Shown here: positions 1 through 6,963 of the stretch, piece after piece
How positions within the stretch are numbered: position 1 is the stretch's first letter
Layout of the letters: every line of letters starts with the position of its first letter
From: Chryseobacterium gregarium DSM 19109
GTDB taxonomy: Bacteria > Bacteroidota > Bacteroidia > Flavobacteriales > Weeksellaceae
Length of the DNA: 64,000 nucleotides
Reading direction: 5' to 3'
NCBI RefSeq assembly: GCF_000430845.1
Contig: NZ_AUMU01000017.1
Span: forward strand, 1-64,000
Notes under the pieces: model-generated
Seen by the model: only the letters and a program-made list of their open reading frames with translations
Told to the model about the DNA's origin: nothing
Database searches by the model: none
Position numbers and translations under genes: made by a program

Positions 1-83
1 GTTTGACCTTCTCCCAAAAAACCGGATCAGTTAAAAGTAGAGATTTTTCAAGAAATACTTAAATTTAAATAAAGAAAAATCTA

Positions 84-276
84 ATGAAACCTAACGCAAT
101 GGTTAGGCGTAGCCAAAAAGAGCAGATTTACAGAGAGTCAGATTATTTTTGCATTGAAGCAGTCTGAAACGGGGGTGAAAGTTGAAGAAGTTTGTCGTAA
201 AATGGGTATAAGTGAGGCAACTTTCTACAATTGGAAGAAGAATCAGACAGGATCTGCAAATTATATCCCTATATAG
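84..276 (+). pseudogene. IS3-family transposase OrfA remnant
   Basis: Reading the frame of base 121 gives about 40 residues typical of the N-terminal helix-turn-helix of IS3-family OrfA (SRFTESQIIFALKQSETG, then VEEVCRKMGISEATFYNWKK). After that the match stops and the frame ends at TAG 274-276. The expected start ATGAAA (84-89) is split from the rest by 25 extra bases (90-114), which shift the frame and contain a small hairpin (CCTAAC/GTTAGG). Neither the rest of OrfA nor OrfB is present. This is a dead, truncated insertion-sequence fragment. Confidence 0.8.
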
Positions 277-284
277 ATGTTTTT

Positions 285-572
285 ATGATTGTTATACATA
301 ATGTCAGCCACGATCTGCAAAAATTTTTTCAGGATATCTTAGAAAGTTTTAAAGACCTGCTCTCGGAAGTTCAGGAAGCGATCGATCGCAAAGAGATCAA
401 TTATCCTGATGCACAAGTATTTTTAAGCGATCTGTTTTCACTATCATCCTTTTCTTACATCTTTAACAATTTTTTTAGCACTTTGAAAATTCCTTTACAT
501 AAAAAGTCCATTTTTGATGATTGTAACAATAAGAACAGAAGAATTCTGAATATTCTTTTTGAAAGCAATTAA
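285..572 (+). CDS. Hypothetical protein beside IS remnant
   Basis: This open frame of about 95 codons begins at the first ATG after the transposase remnant. The frame is open back to a TTG at 231, but that part overlaps the transposase reading in another frame and is unlikely to be translated. The product looks helical, rich in Phe, Leu, Asp and Glu, with no signal peptide, membrane segment or motif I recognise. The DNA is AT-rich. It may be a small gene, or the tail of a gene whose front was lost when the insertion sequence degraded. Confidence 0.3.
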   Translation: MIVIHNVSHDLQKFFQDILESFKDLLSEVQEAIDRKEINYPDAQVFLSDLFSLSSFSYIFNNFFSTLKIPLHKKSIFDDCNNKNRRILNILFESN

Positions 573-841
573 GTAATAAAAAGTTAGAATTACATTGATG
601 ATATAGTGTCGGATGTAAAGAGAGAATCTATCACCGTTTTTTGACAGGACCATTATTTTCTATAAGAGTTTATCTGGTAGAATAATTTTTTCATCACTTT
701 CTTTTAATTCTTGTGCGTAGGGTATCTAGGGCTTGGAAATATTGAAAAGGAAGCAGTGACTTTGCTTATGCTTGTGACGGAGGAAGTGTTTTTCAAATAA
801 TAGTATTTTTACGTTAGATCATTCTGAGTAGTGAAAAAAAA
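573..841. other. Intergenic stretch with no recognised feature
   Basis: This AT-rich stretch lies between the orphan ORF and the tRNA terminator. I see no convincing reading frame, RNA gene or strong hairpin. It may be decayed mobile-element flank, given the transposase remnant just upstream. Confidence 0.4.
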
Positions 842-879
842 GGATAAAAAAAAGGCGCCAACTGGAAACAGTTGGCGCC
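842..879 (-). terminator. Rho-independent terminator of the tRNA-Arg gene
   Basis: An 11-bp perfect stem, GGCGCCAACTG (854-864) and CAGTTGGCGCC (869-879), encloses a GAAA loop (TTTC on the minus strand). On the minus strand it is followed by two runs of eight T. It lies 13 bp downstream of the tRNA 3' end. Confidence 0.9.
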
Positions 880-892
880 ATTTGGCATTTTG

Positions 893-966
893 TGACCTCG
901 ACAGGATTCAAACCTGTAACCTTCTGAGCCGTAATCAGATGCGCTATTCAGTTGCGCCACGAGGCC
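893..966 (-). tRNA. tRNA-Arg (anticodon ACG)
   Basis: The minus strand folds as a full cloverleaf. The acceptor GGCCTCG pairs with CGAGGTC (one G-U), with discriminator A73. The anticodon stem TCTGA/TCAGA carries the loop TTACGGC, giving anticodon ACG. The T-loop reads TTTGAATCC within an ACAGG/CCTGT stem. CCA is not encoded. A34 must be deaminated to inosine (TadA) for CGU/CGC/CGA decoding. A strong terminator follows, so this is a single-tRNA transcript. Confidence 0.95.
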
Positions 967-981
967 GTTAATAAAGGTTTG

Positions 982-989
982 CAAATATA
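982..989 (-). promoter_or_regulatory. -7 element for tRNA-Arg
   Basis: TATATTTG on the minus strand matches the Bacteroidota -7 consensus TAnnTTTG exactly and ends 15 bp before the tRNA 5' end. I see no -33 TTG at the usual spacing. Confidence 0.5.
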
Positions 990-1013
990 ACACTTTTTTA
1001 GTTTCTTTGAAAG

Positions 1014-2060
1014 ATGAAACCAAGAATTTTATTATTAATTGCATTTTTGACGCTAACTTCTTGTAAAAGAGAACAGAAAATTTCGGCTTCCGGACAGGCG
1101 GTGATCTCCAGCCTGGTGCAGTACAGCGAAAAAGACAGCATTTTGCATATCCAGTCGGGAAAGTTTACCTATGATCTTAAAGAAAATCAGCTTCCCCTGA
1201 AAAAAATTATTCTTCTGAATGCGAGCATGGCCGGATATATTTCAGCACTGGGAGCGGAAAACAGGGTAGCCGGAGTTTCAAGCCCGGAATATATTTATGA
1301 TCAGAAAATTCACGATTTACTGAGAGGCGGCAAGATTCAGCCAGTGGGAAATGACCAGAAATATGATGTGGAAAAGATTATTTCACTGAAGCCCGATGCT
1401 GTCTTTACCAATTATATCCCAAGCTTTGACAATACCTACCAGCTGTTGAAAAATAACGGGATCCAGGTGATTTTCCTCGATGAATACAGGGAGCAGGAAC
1501 CGTTGGAAAAAACGGCTTACCTCAAGCTGTTCGGAAAGCTCCTGGGGAAATCTGAAGAGGCTGAAAAAACATACCGGGAAATTGAGGAGCATTACAACGA
1601 GCTGAAGAAACTGGCCCTTCAGGCAAAAGAAAAGCCTGAGGTGCTGGCCAACGAAATGTATGGTGATGTCTGGTACCTTCCGGGCGGGAAGACGTCCGTC
1701 GCCCGTTTTATTTCCGATGCCAATGCAGAGTATATTCTGAAAAACAATACCGAAGAAAAAGCGGTGACCATGAGTTTTGAGGAAGTATTTGCCAAGTCGG
1801 CCGGTGTGCAGTACTGGATCAATGCAGGCAACCATAGCTCAAAAAAGGAAATGCTCAGCAAAAATCCTTTTTACAGCAAGATCAGTGCTTTTAATAAAGG
1901 CAAGGTATACAGTATTACAGGTAAGGAAAGAGGGCAGGCCAACGATTTTTTTGAAAGCGGCATCGTGCGGTCAGACCTGGTCCTGAAGGATTATATCAAA
2001 ATCTTCCATCCCGGACTTCTGCCCGATGAGCCGCTTTCGTACATGAAAGAATTGCAATAA
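1014..2060 (+). CDS. ABC transporter substrate-binding lipoprotein (BtuF/FepB-like)
   Basis: The start ATG opens a lipoprotein signal with lipobox LTSC and Cys17 as the lipidated residue. The rest is a periplasmic-binding fold of the PF01497 family: an N-terminal lobe with a 'SLKPDAVFTNY' strand, a long linker helix near residues 175-205 rich in Glu and Lys, and a C-terminal lobe. The family delivers Fe-siderophores, haem or cobalamin to an ABC permease. No permease or ATPase gene is adjacent, so the ligand is open and the transporter must lie elsewhere. The DNA is GC-richer than the patch upstream, marking the return to backbone sequence. Confidence 0.85.
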   Translation: MKPRILLLIAFLTLTSCKREQKISASGQAVISSLVQYSEKDSILHIQSGKFTYDLKENQLPLKKIILLNASMAGYISALGAENRVAGVSSPEYIYDQKIHDLLRGGKIQPVGNDQKYDVEKIISLKPDAVFTNYIPSFDNTYQLLKNNGIQVIFLDEYREQEPLEKTAYLKLFGKLLGKSEEAEKTYREIEEHYNELKKLALQAKEKPEVLANEMYGDVWYLPGGKTSVARFISDANAEYILKNNTEEKAVTMSFEEVFAKSAGVQYWINAGNHSSKKEMLSKNPFYSKISAFNKGKVYSITGKERGQANDFFESGIVRSDLVLKDYIKIFHPGLLPDEPLSYMKELQ

Positions 2061-2103
2061 CTCAGACTATTTCCTTATTTTTGGCATTCCTTTGTATAAA
2101 ATT

Positions 2104-2748
2104 ATGTGGAATAAAATTAAAAAAGTCATATTCATCATTTTGGTACTGAACGTCCTGTTTATTGTTTGGGGAAGGTTTTTTAACCCGCCCATCACCATTA
2201 CCCAGATCGGTGGGCTTTTGGAATACGGAAGGCTTCAGAGGGATTATGTCTCTTACGATGACATGGGGAATAATGTGAAAAAAGCGGTCATTGCGTCAGA
2301 AGACCAGAATTTTTTTATTCATGACGGTTTCGATTACAAGGCCATCGAAAGAGCGATGAAGAGCAATAAACAGGGGAAAAAGCTGAGAGGCGGAAGCACG
2401 ATCTCCCAACAGACCGCTAAAAATATTTTTCTTTGGCAGGGAAGAAGCTGGCTGAGAAAAGGGCTGGAAGCCATGTATACCTTCATTATTGAAAAAGTAT
2501 GGACTAAAGATATTATTCTTGAAAGGTACCTGAATTCCATTGAAATGGGGCAGGGCGTATTCGGCGTGGAAGCCGCTTCCCAGTATTATTTCGGTAAATC
2601 TTCAAAAAGCCTCACCGTATCCGAAGCAGCCTGGATTGCAGCGGTTTTGCCCAATCCCAAGAAATATGATCCTAAAAATCCGTCAGCCTATCTCAGAAAG
2701 AAACATAACTGGATCATGAGACAAATGAGGAATGTGGGTTTGAAATAG
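2104..2748 (+). CDS. mtgA: Monofunctional biosynthetic peptidoglycan transglycosylase
   Basis: This GT51 enzyme polymerises lipid II into glycan strands at the inner membrane. One N-terminal membrane anchor (about residues 8-24) precedes the GT51 domain. Motif 1 is EDQNFFIHDGFD, with catalytic Glu66; motif 2 is GGSTISQQ (about 96-103); motif 3 is the KVWTKDIILERYLN stretch. At 214 aa the length is normal for MtgA, with no transpeptidase domain. An in-frame TTG at 2092 could add four residues, but ATG 2104 is preferred. It follows the binding lipoprotein by about 40 bp on the same strand. Confidence 0.93.
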   Translation: MWNKIKKVIFIILVLNVLFIVWGRFFNPPITITQIGGLLEYGRLQRDYVSYDDMGNNVKKAVIASEDQNFFIHDGFDYKAIERAMKSNKQGKKLRGGSTISQQTAKNIFLWQGRSWLRKGLEAMYTFIIEKVWTKDIILERYLNSIEMGQGVFGVEAASQYYFGKSSKSLTVSEAAWIAAVLPNPKKYDPKNPSAYLRKKHNWIMRQMRNVGLK

Positions 2749-2756
2749 TATCTTTG
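2749..2756 (+). promoter_or_regulatory. -7 element immediately before the start codon
   Basis: TATCTTTG matches TAnnTTTG exactly, starts right after the mtgA stop codon and ends 5 nt before the ATG at 2762. A start site 5-7 nt downstream would put transcription at or next to the A of the ATG, so the mRNA may be leaderless. No well-placed -33 TTG is seen. Confidence 0.55.
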
Positions 2757-2761
2757 CACCG

Positions 2762-4792
2762 ATGAAACTCTTTAACTCCAGCACCAATTTTGAGTCTGTT
2801 CTTAAAAAATATTTCTCTTTTAAGAATGAAACCCTCTCTCTGGAGCCGTTCGCGGAACTTCTGGAGAGCGTAAAGAGTGCGGATTTTACCGATGTTCTCA
2901 ATTTTTTCAGGACCCATCCCCAGATCACGGAAAGCTTTAAACAGTACCTTCATCATATTTTTAGCGGGAAGACCTTTAACCTGTCATTGACCGAGGCCAA
3001 TATTTTATCTGAAAATGCCTTCGTACCCGAGCTCAAAAAGAGGATCCTTAACAAAGTGCTGCCTCCGATTGTCAATGAAAAGACGATCTGGTACATGATC
3101 GACAATGTGAGCTTCCGCCCGAAAAATGATCTGAAATTCTTCCATAACCTTCCTGAAAATGAAATTGATGAGCTCTTTGTGATGCTTGGGATCTCAGATT
3201 TTATCATCATGCCGGAGGTAAAAAGGGAGATCCTTTTCTCCATGAATATCCTTTCATGGCGCGTAACGGGATCGGCGATGGAAACCGAAGTGGTAAGGAT
3301 GGCCCCGGAATACCGTAATTTCGACAATCCGTTTCTGGCTTTGCAGAATGAGCTTGAAGACCTGGCCTCAGAGTTTGAGAAAAACCCTGAACTGCAGCTG
3401 CATTCCAAAGACAGCCGGTACAAACAGATCAAAATTTACATTGAACAGTGCCTGGAGTTTGTGAATATTGCCTTTAAGAATTCTTCCAAATACGGGATTT
3501 CAGGAAAAATCAACCAGTCGCTCATCAAAATCCGACAGCAGGTTCAGCGGATCTATGAGATCGTTCAGCTGCTGGTGATCGACGATGAAAAGGATATTTT
3601 AATCAATTCGAAAAGTTTAGTTTTCAACATTTTAAGATATAAATCCCACAGGAATAACATCTCGGAACTGATCAATGACAGTACGAGGCTGATTTCCCAT
3701 CTGATTACCAACCACACGGCAGAAACGGGCACGCATTATATAACATCAACCCGGAAAGAATACATGACCATGTTCTACAAAGCCAGCGGCGGAGGGATTA
3801 TTGTAGGGGCCTTATGCGTGCTGAAAATGCTGTACGGCTATATTCCGGGAAGCGATTTTTCGCATGCGTTTTTATATTCCATGAATTACGCCATGGGCTT
3901 TGTGATGATCTACCTGATGAGGTTTACTTTAGCCACGAAGCAGCCGGCTATGACCGCAGCCACCATGACCAAGGTGCTGTCGGAAGAGGGAAATATCAAA
4001 AGCGGCAGTACGGAATTTGCCCATCTGGTTTCAAAACTGTTCAGGAGCCAGTTTATTGCTTTTGTCGGGAATGTATTATTGTCCTTTCCGATTGCTCTGA
4101 TCATTGTGTATGGCCTTGATGTATTCTTCTCACAGAACATGGCTGTGGAAAGGTCTGATAAGTTGTTGAAAGACCTTGACCCTTTCCAGTCCAAAGCAAT
4201 TCTCCACGCCTGTATCGCCGGTTTTTACCTTTTCATATCCGGGATTATATCGGGAAATATCGGGAACAATTCTGTATTTTATCAGATCCCGGAAAGGATT
4301 TCAAAGAACATTTCCATCAGAAGGCTCCTGGGGAAAAACTTTGCGAAAGGAATGTCAGCGTATTATGCTAAAAACTGGCCTGGAATCGTGTCGAATTTCT
4401 GGTTCGGGGTTTTTCTGGGGGCTACCGCGCCGATAGGCTTGTTTTTGGGGCTGGACCTTGATATCCGCCACATTACCTTTGCGGCCGGAAACTTTGCGAT
4501 CGGGCTGTACGGAAAAGATTTCTCCGTGGATTCCTATACGTTCTGGATCTCTTTTGTCACGGTTTTCCTGATCGGGTTCTTTAACTTCCTCGTGAGCTTC
4601 AGTTTATCCATGTTCCTGGCATTCAGGTCGAGAAAGCTGAACTTTGGTCAGGTCAGTGAAATTTATAAAGGCATTTTCAGGTATTTTATGAAAAATCCGC
4701 TGAGGTTTTTTATTCCGTTAAGTTCCGGCCTGGATAAAAGAGCGGATGATCTGATGAACAGCTCCCTTACTACAAAATCTGAAGATCGTTAA
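2762..4792 (+). CDS. Gcr-family 'site-specific recombinase' membrane protein (PF10136-like)
   Basis: This 676-aa protein has a soluble helical N-terminal half of about 330 residues and a C-terminal half with several hydrophobic segments (about 345-370, 380-400, 450-475, 500-520, 555-575, 605-635). The layout matches proteins annotated as site-specific recombinase after gonococcal Gcr. No tyrosine- or serine-recombinase catalytic pattern is visible, and the multi-membrane topology argues against a classical recombinase, so the real function is unknown. The 3' end overlaps the convergent DUF721 gene by 23 bp. Transcription may start from the -7 box at 2749. Confidence 0.7.
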   Translation: MKLFNSSTNFESVLKKYFSFKNETLSLEPFAELLESVKSADFTDVLNFFRTHPQITESFKQYLHHIFSGKTFNLSLTEANILSENAFVPELKKRILNKVLPPIVNEKTIWYMIDNVSFRPKNDLKFFHNLPENEIDELFVMLGISDFIIMPEVKREILFSMNILSWRVTGSAMETEVVRMAPEYRNFDNPFLALQNELEDLASEFEKNPELQLHSKDSRYKQIKIYIEQCLEFVNIAFKNSSKYGISGKINQSLIKIRQQVQRIYEIVQLLVIDDEKDILINSKSLVFNILRYKSHRNNISELINDSTRLISHLITNHTAETGTHYITSTRKEYMTMFYKASGGGIIVGALCVLKMLYGYIPGSDFSHAFLYSMNYAMGFVMIYLMRFTLATKQPAMTAATMTKVLSEEGNIKSGSTEFAHLVSKLFRSQFIAFVGNVLLSFPIALIIVYGLDVFFSQNMAVERSDKLLKDLDPFQSKAILHACIAGFYLFISGIISGNIGNNSVFYQIPERISKNISIRRLLGKNFAKGMSAYYAKNWPGIVSNFWFGVFLGATAPIGLFLGLDLDIRHITFAAGNFAIGLYGKDFSVDSYTFWISFVTVFLIGFFNFLVSFSLSMFLAFRSRKLNFGQVSEIYKGIFRYFMKNPLRFFIPLSSGLDKRADDLMNSSLTTKSEDR

Positions 4793-5063
4793 ACCGGTCA
4801 GCTCCGAACTTATCCTGGAATTTTTTCAGATAAAAACTTTTGCGCATCTGGAAGTCATGTTTCAGCAGAGGAGAGTAGATACTGATGATAATCCGCTTAT
4901 CTTCGATATTCACACTTTTGATTTCACAGAACAGGCTTTCATCAAGGTATTCTTCCAGGAAATCTTTGATCTCAAAGGCAACCAGCTTATTTTCAAAGCC
5001 ATAAATCCTTGCGAAAGATTTCACAAGGTCGGATGACTGGTATTCGCGTCTTTTCTTTTTCAT
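4770..5063 (-). CDS. DUF721 (DciA-like) protein
   Basis: This 97-aa DUF721 protein is the last gene of the UbiA-like - recF - DUF721 operon, 2 bp after recF. DUF721 is the domain of DciA, the ancestral loader of replicative helicase in bacteria without DnaC/DnaI, and in Bacteroidota a short DUF721 gene commonly sits beside recF. The N-terminus is basic (MKKKRREYQSSDLVKSF) and is followed by an alpha-beta core with strands near 47-65. Helicase loading is inferred from the family. Confidence 0.75.
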   Translation of the reverse strand: MKKKRREYQSSDLVKSFARIYGFENKLVAFEIKDFLEEYLDESLFCEIKSVNIEDKRIIISIYSPLLKHDFQMRKSFYLKKFQDKFGADRFNDLQIL

Positions 5064-5065
5064 GT

Positions 5066-6169
5066 TCAGATTTCAAAAATGATGCTTTCTTCATTAATCT
5101 TTTTCACCACGCTTTCGGTACGTTCCCTGTGGGTATCCGTAATGAAAATCTGTCCGAAGTTTTCCTGGTTCACCAGCTCAATCAGCTGGGAAACCCGCGT
5201 ATCATCCAGTTTGTCAAAAATATCATCGAGTAAAAGGATCGGGGTCTTGCTGGTGAGTTCTTTGATCAGGCTCATCTGTGCCAGTTTTAACGAAATCAGG
5301 AACGATTTCTGCTGGCCCTGGGAACCCGTCTTTTTAATTAATACCGAATCCATTTCAAAAAGGAGGTCGTCTTTGTGGATGCCTTTTGAAGTATACGTCA
5401 GCATCCGGTCTTTATCCAGGCTTTCCGTTAAAAGGTCGCGGAACTTCCGGTCAGGTTGGGCGGTATCAAAACCTTCAATGAGATGCGACTCATAAAGGAC
5501 GGAAACGCTTTCCTTTCCGCCTGAAATGATCTTATAGAAACTCTGGACAATCGGGTTGAGCTTCTCGACAAAATCTTTCCTTTTGAGAAAAATTTTGGTT
5601 CCGGAACGGATGATCGGATCATCATAGATGTCTAAGGAATCTTTGTCCCAGACCCTGTTTTTGGCGAAATATTTTAATAAGGCATTTCTCTGCTGAACGG
5701 TTTTCTGATACTGGATCAGGTCAAAAAGATATCCTGAATCCGTCTGAGAAATCATGGAATCCAGAAATCTCCTCCGGCTTTCCCCTGAATCTGAAATCAG
5801 GTTGGAGTCATACGGGGAAATCATCACGCTCGGTAAATATCCGATGTGGTCGGCCAGCCGGTCGTAGCTTTTATCATTTTTTTTGATGGTCTTTTTCGCT
5901 TCTTTCGGCTGCAGTATTTTAATGAGGTCTTCGCTGCCGTCGTTCTGGATTTCAGCATCGATGGTGAAAAAATCTTCATCATTTTTAATGTTGTTAAGAT
6001 CGGTATTCCCCAGGAAGCTCTTTCCGACGGAAAGATAGTGAAGCGCATCCAGGATATTCGTTTTTCCCACCCCGTTGTTGCCGACGAAGCAATTGATCTG
6101 CGGTGAGAACTCGAATCTTTTCTCCGAATGGTTTTTAAAATTGTACAGGGAAAGTTTCTTAATAATCAT
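5066..6169 (-). CDS. recF: DNA replication and repair protein RecF
   Basis: RecF is an SMC-like ATPase that helps load RecA at ssDNA gaps. The Walker A motif is GNNGVGKTN (about residues 29-37). The signature region GSQGQQKSFLISLKLAQ comes late, followed by Walker B ILLLDDIFDKLD. At 367 aa it is the normal family length. The start lies 3 bp beyond the stop of the upstream UbiA-like gene. A -7 box (TATTTTTG) overlaps that gene's stop region 4 nt before the ATG, so recF may also have its own leaderless transcript. DUF721 follows 2 bp downstream. Confidence 0.95.
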   Translation of the reverse strand: MIIKKLSLYNFKNHSEKRFEFSPQINCFVGNNGVGKTNILDALHYLSVGKSFLGNTDLNNIKNDEDFFTIDAEIQNDGSEDLIKILQPKEAKKTIKKNDKSYDRLADHIGYLPSVMISPYDSNLISDSGESRRRFLDSMISQTDSGYLFDLIQYQKTVQQRNALLKYFAKNRVWDKDSLDIYDDPIIRSGTKIFLKRKDFVEKLNPIVQSFYKIISGGKESVSVLYESHLIEGFDTAQPDRKFRDLLTESLDKDRMLTYTSKGIHKDDLLFEMDSVLIKKTGSQGQQKSFLISLKLAQMSLIKELTSKTPILLLDDIFDKLDDTRVSQLIELVNQENFGQIFITDTHRERTESVVKKINEESIIFEI

Positions 6170-6172
6170 TCG

Positions 6173-6928
6173 TCAAAAATACTCCATTATAAGCAAAAAT
6201 AAAAAGGGAAGTGCAGAACATGTTTCCACCCCGAATGAGAAATAAGCGTCATCCCGCTCATTTTCAGAGAAATAAATAAGAATATAAGTGACGATACCTG
6301 ACAAATAAAAAGCAATGGAACTGTTGATGCTTAAATAACCGGCCGCAAGGATATTGCTTAGGAAGATCAGAACATAGGCAAGGTATTTCGTATTCTGAAC
6401 ACCGATGATCGCCGGGAATGTTTTTACCGTATCTGCTTTCATATCACGGATATCGAACGGCAGAACCAGAGCCGTAATAAAAAAGAAACTTATTAAAAAT
6501 ATAGGAATGCTGAATTCCGGCAGCGTAAGCCAGCAGTTCATCAGTGCCCAGACCAGCCCTACATAGAAAACTTTCAGCAGCGGGATCTTCCGGATGTAGG
6601 TGTCCAGGAAAAAACTGTTATACAGAAGCCCGAGAATCACAATGATGCCCCATTTCACCAGGCGTATTTCATTGTGGTTATGAATGATTAAAAAAGCGCA
6701 GACCATGCCGGTAATCACATTGAAAAGTAAAATTCCCGGAAAATGTCTGGTCTTCTGATATTTGGTATAGAGATAGCCGCTGAAATAAGTGATGAAAATA
6801 AAGCAGACCGTAGGATACCGGAAGGTATTTTGTTCATTCATGAAAAATACGGCAAAAAGAGTCCCCGTTAAGGATACGTAAAACTGACTGTCAATAACGG
6901 ATTTTTTCAGTACTTTTAAGGTATTCAT
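6173..6928 (-). CDS. UbiA-prenyltransferase-like integral membrane protein
   Basis: This 251-aa protein has seven to eight predicted membrane helices. The stretch LPFDIRDMKADTVKTFP (about 155-171) resembles the second Asp-rich motif of UbiA-family prenyltransferases (DxxD..K..P). The first Asp-rich motif (NDxxDxxxD) is not seen in the N-terminal part, so the catalytic set looks incomplete and the substrate is unknown. It is the first gene of the recF operon, and its start codon is only 18 bp from that of the divergent macroglobulin gene. Confidence 0.65.
   Translation of the reverse strand: MNTLKVLKKSVIDSQFYVSLTGTLFAVFFMNEQNTFRYPTVCFIFITYFSGYLYTKYQKTRHFPGILLFNVITGMVCAFLIIHNHNEIRLVKWGIIVILGLLYNSFFLDTYIRKIPLLKVFYVGLVWALMNCWLTLPEFSIPIFLISFFFITALVLPFDIRDMKADTVKTFPAIIGVQNTKYLAYVLIFLSNILAAGYLSINSSIAFYLSGIVTYILIYFSENERDDAYFSFGVETCSALPFLFLLIMEYF
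6174..6181 (-). promoter_or_regulatory. -7 element for recF
   Basis: TATTTTTG on the minus strand (plus strand CAAAAATA) matches TAnnTTTG. It overlaps the last codons and stop of the upstream gene and ends 4 nt before the recF ATG. No TTG is seen at the usual -33 spacing, so the internal promoter is less certain than the one at 6933. Confidence 0.4.
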
Positions 6929-6932
6929 TTAC

Positions 6933-6963
6933 CAAAAATAACACATATGAAAAGATTCTCCAA
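6933..6963 (-). promoter_or_regulatory. Full promoter of the UbiA-like - recF operon
   Basis: On the minus strand, TTG (6963-6961), a 20-bp spacer and TATTTTTG (6940-6933) fit the Bacteroidota consensus. The -7 box ends 4 nt before the ATG at 6928, which predicts a leaderless message. The -33 element lies inside codons 5-6 of the divergent macroglobulin gene, so the two start regions overlap. Confidence 0.65.

Noticed and set aside
814..1044. 76-codon minus-strand ORF
   Set aside because: It covers the tRNA-Arg gene and its terminator and is not coding.
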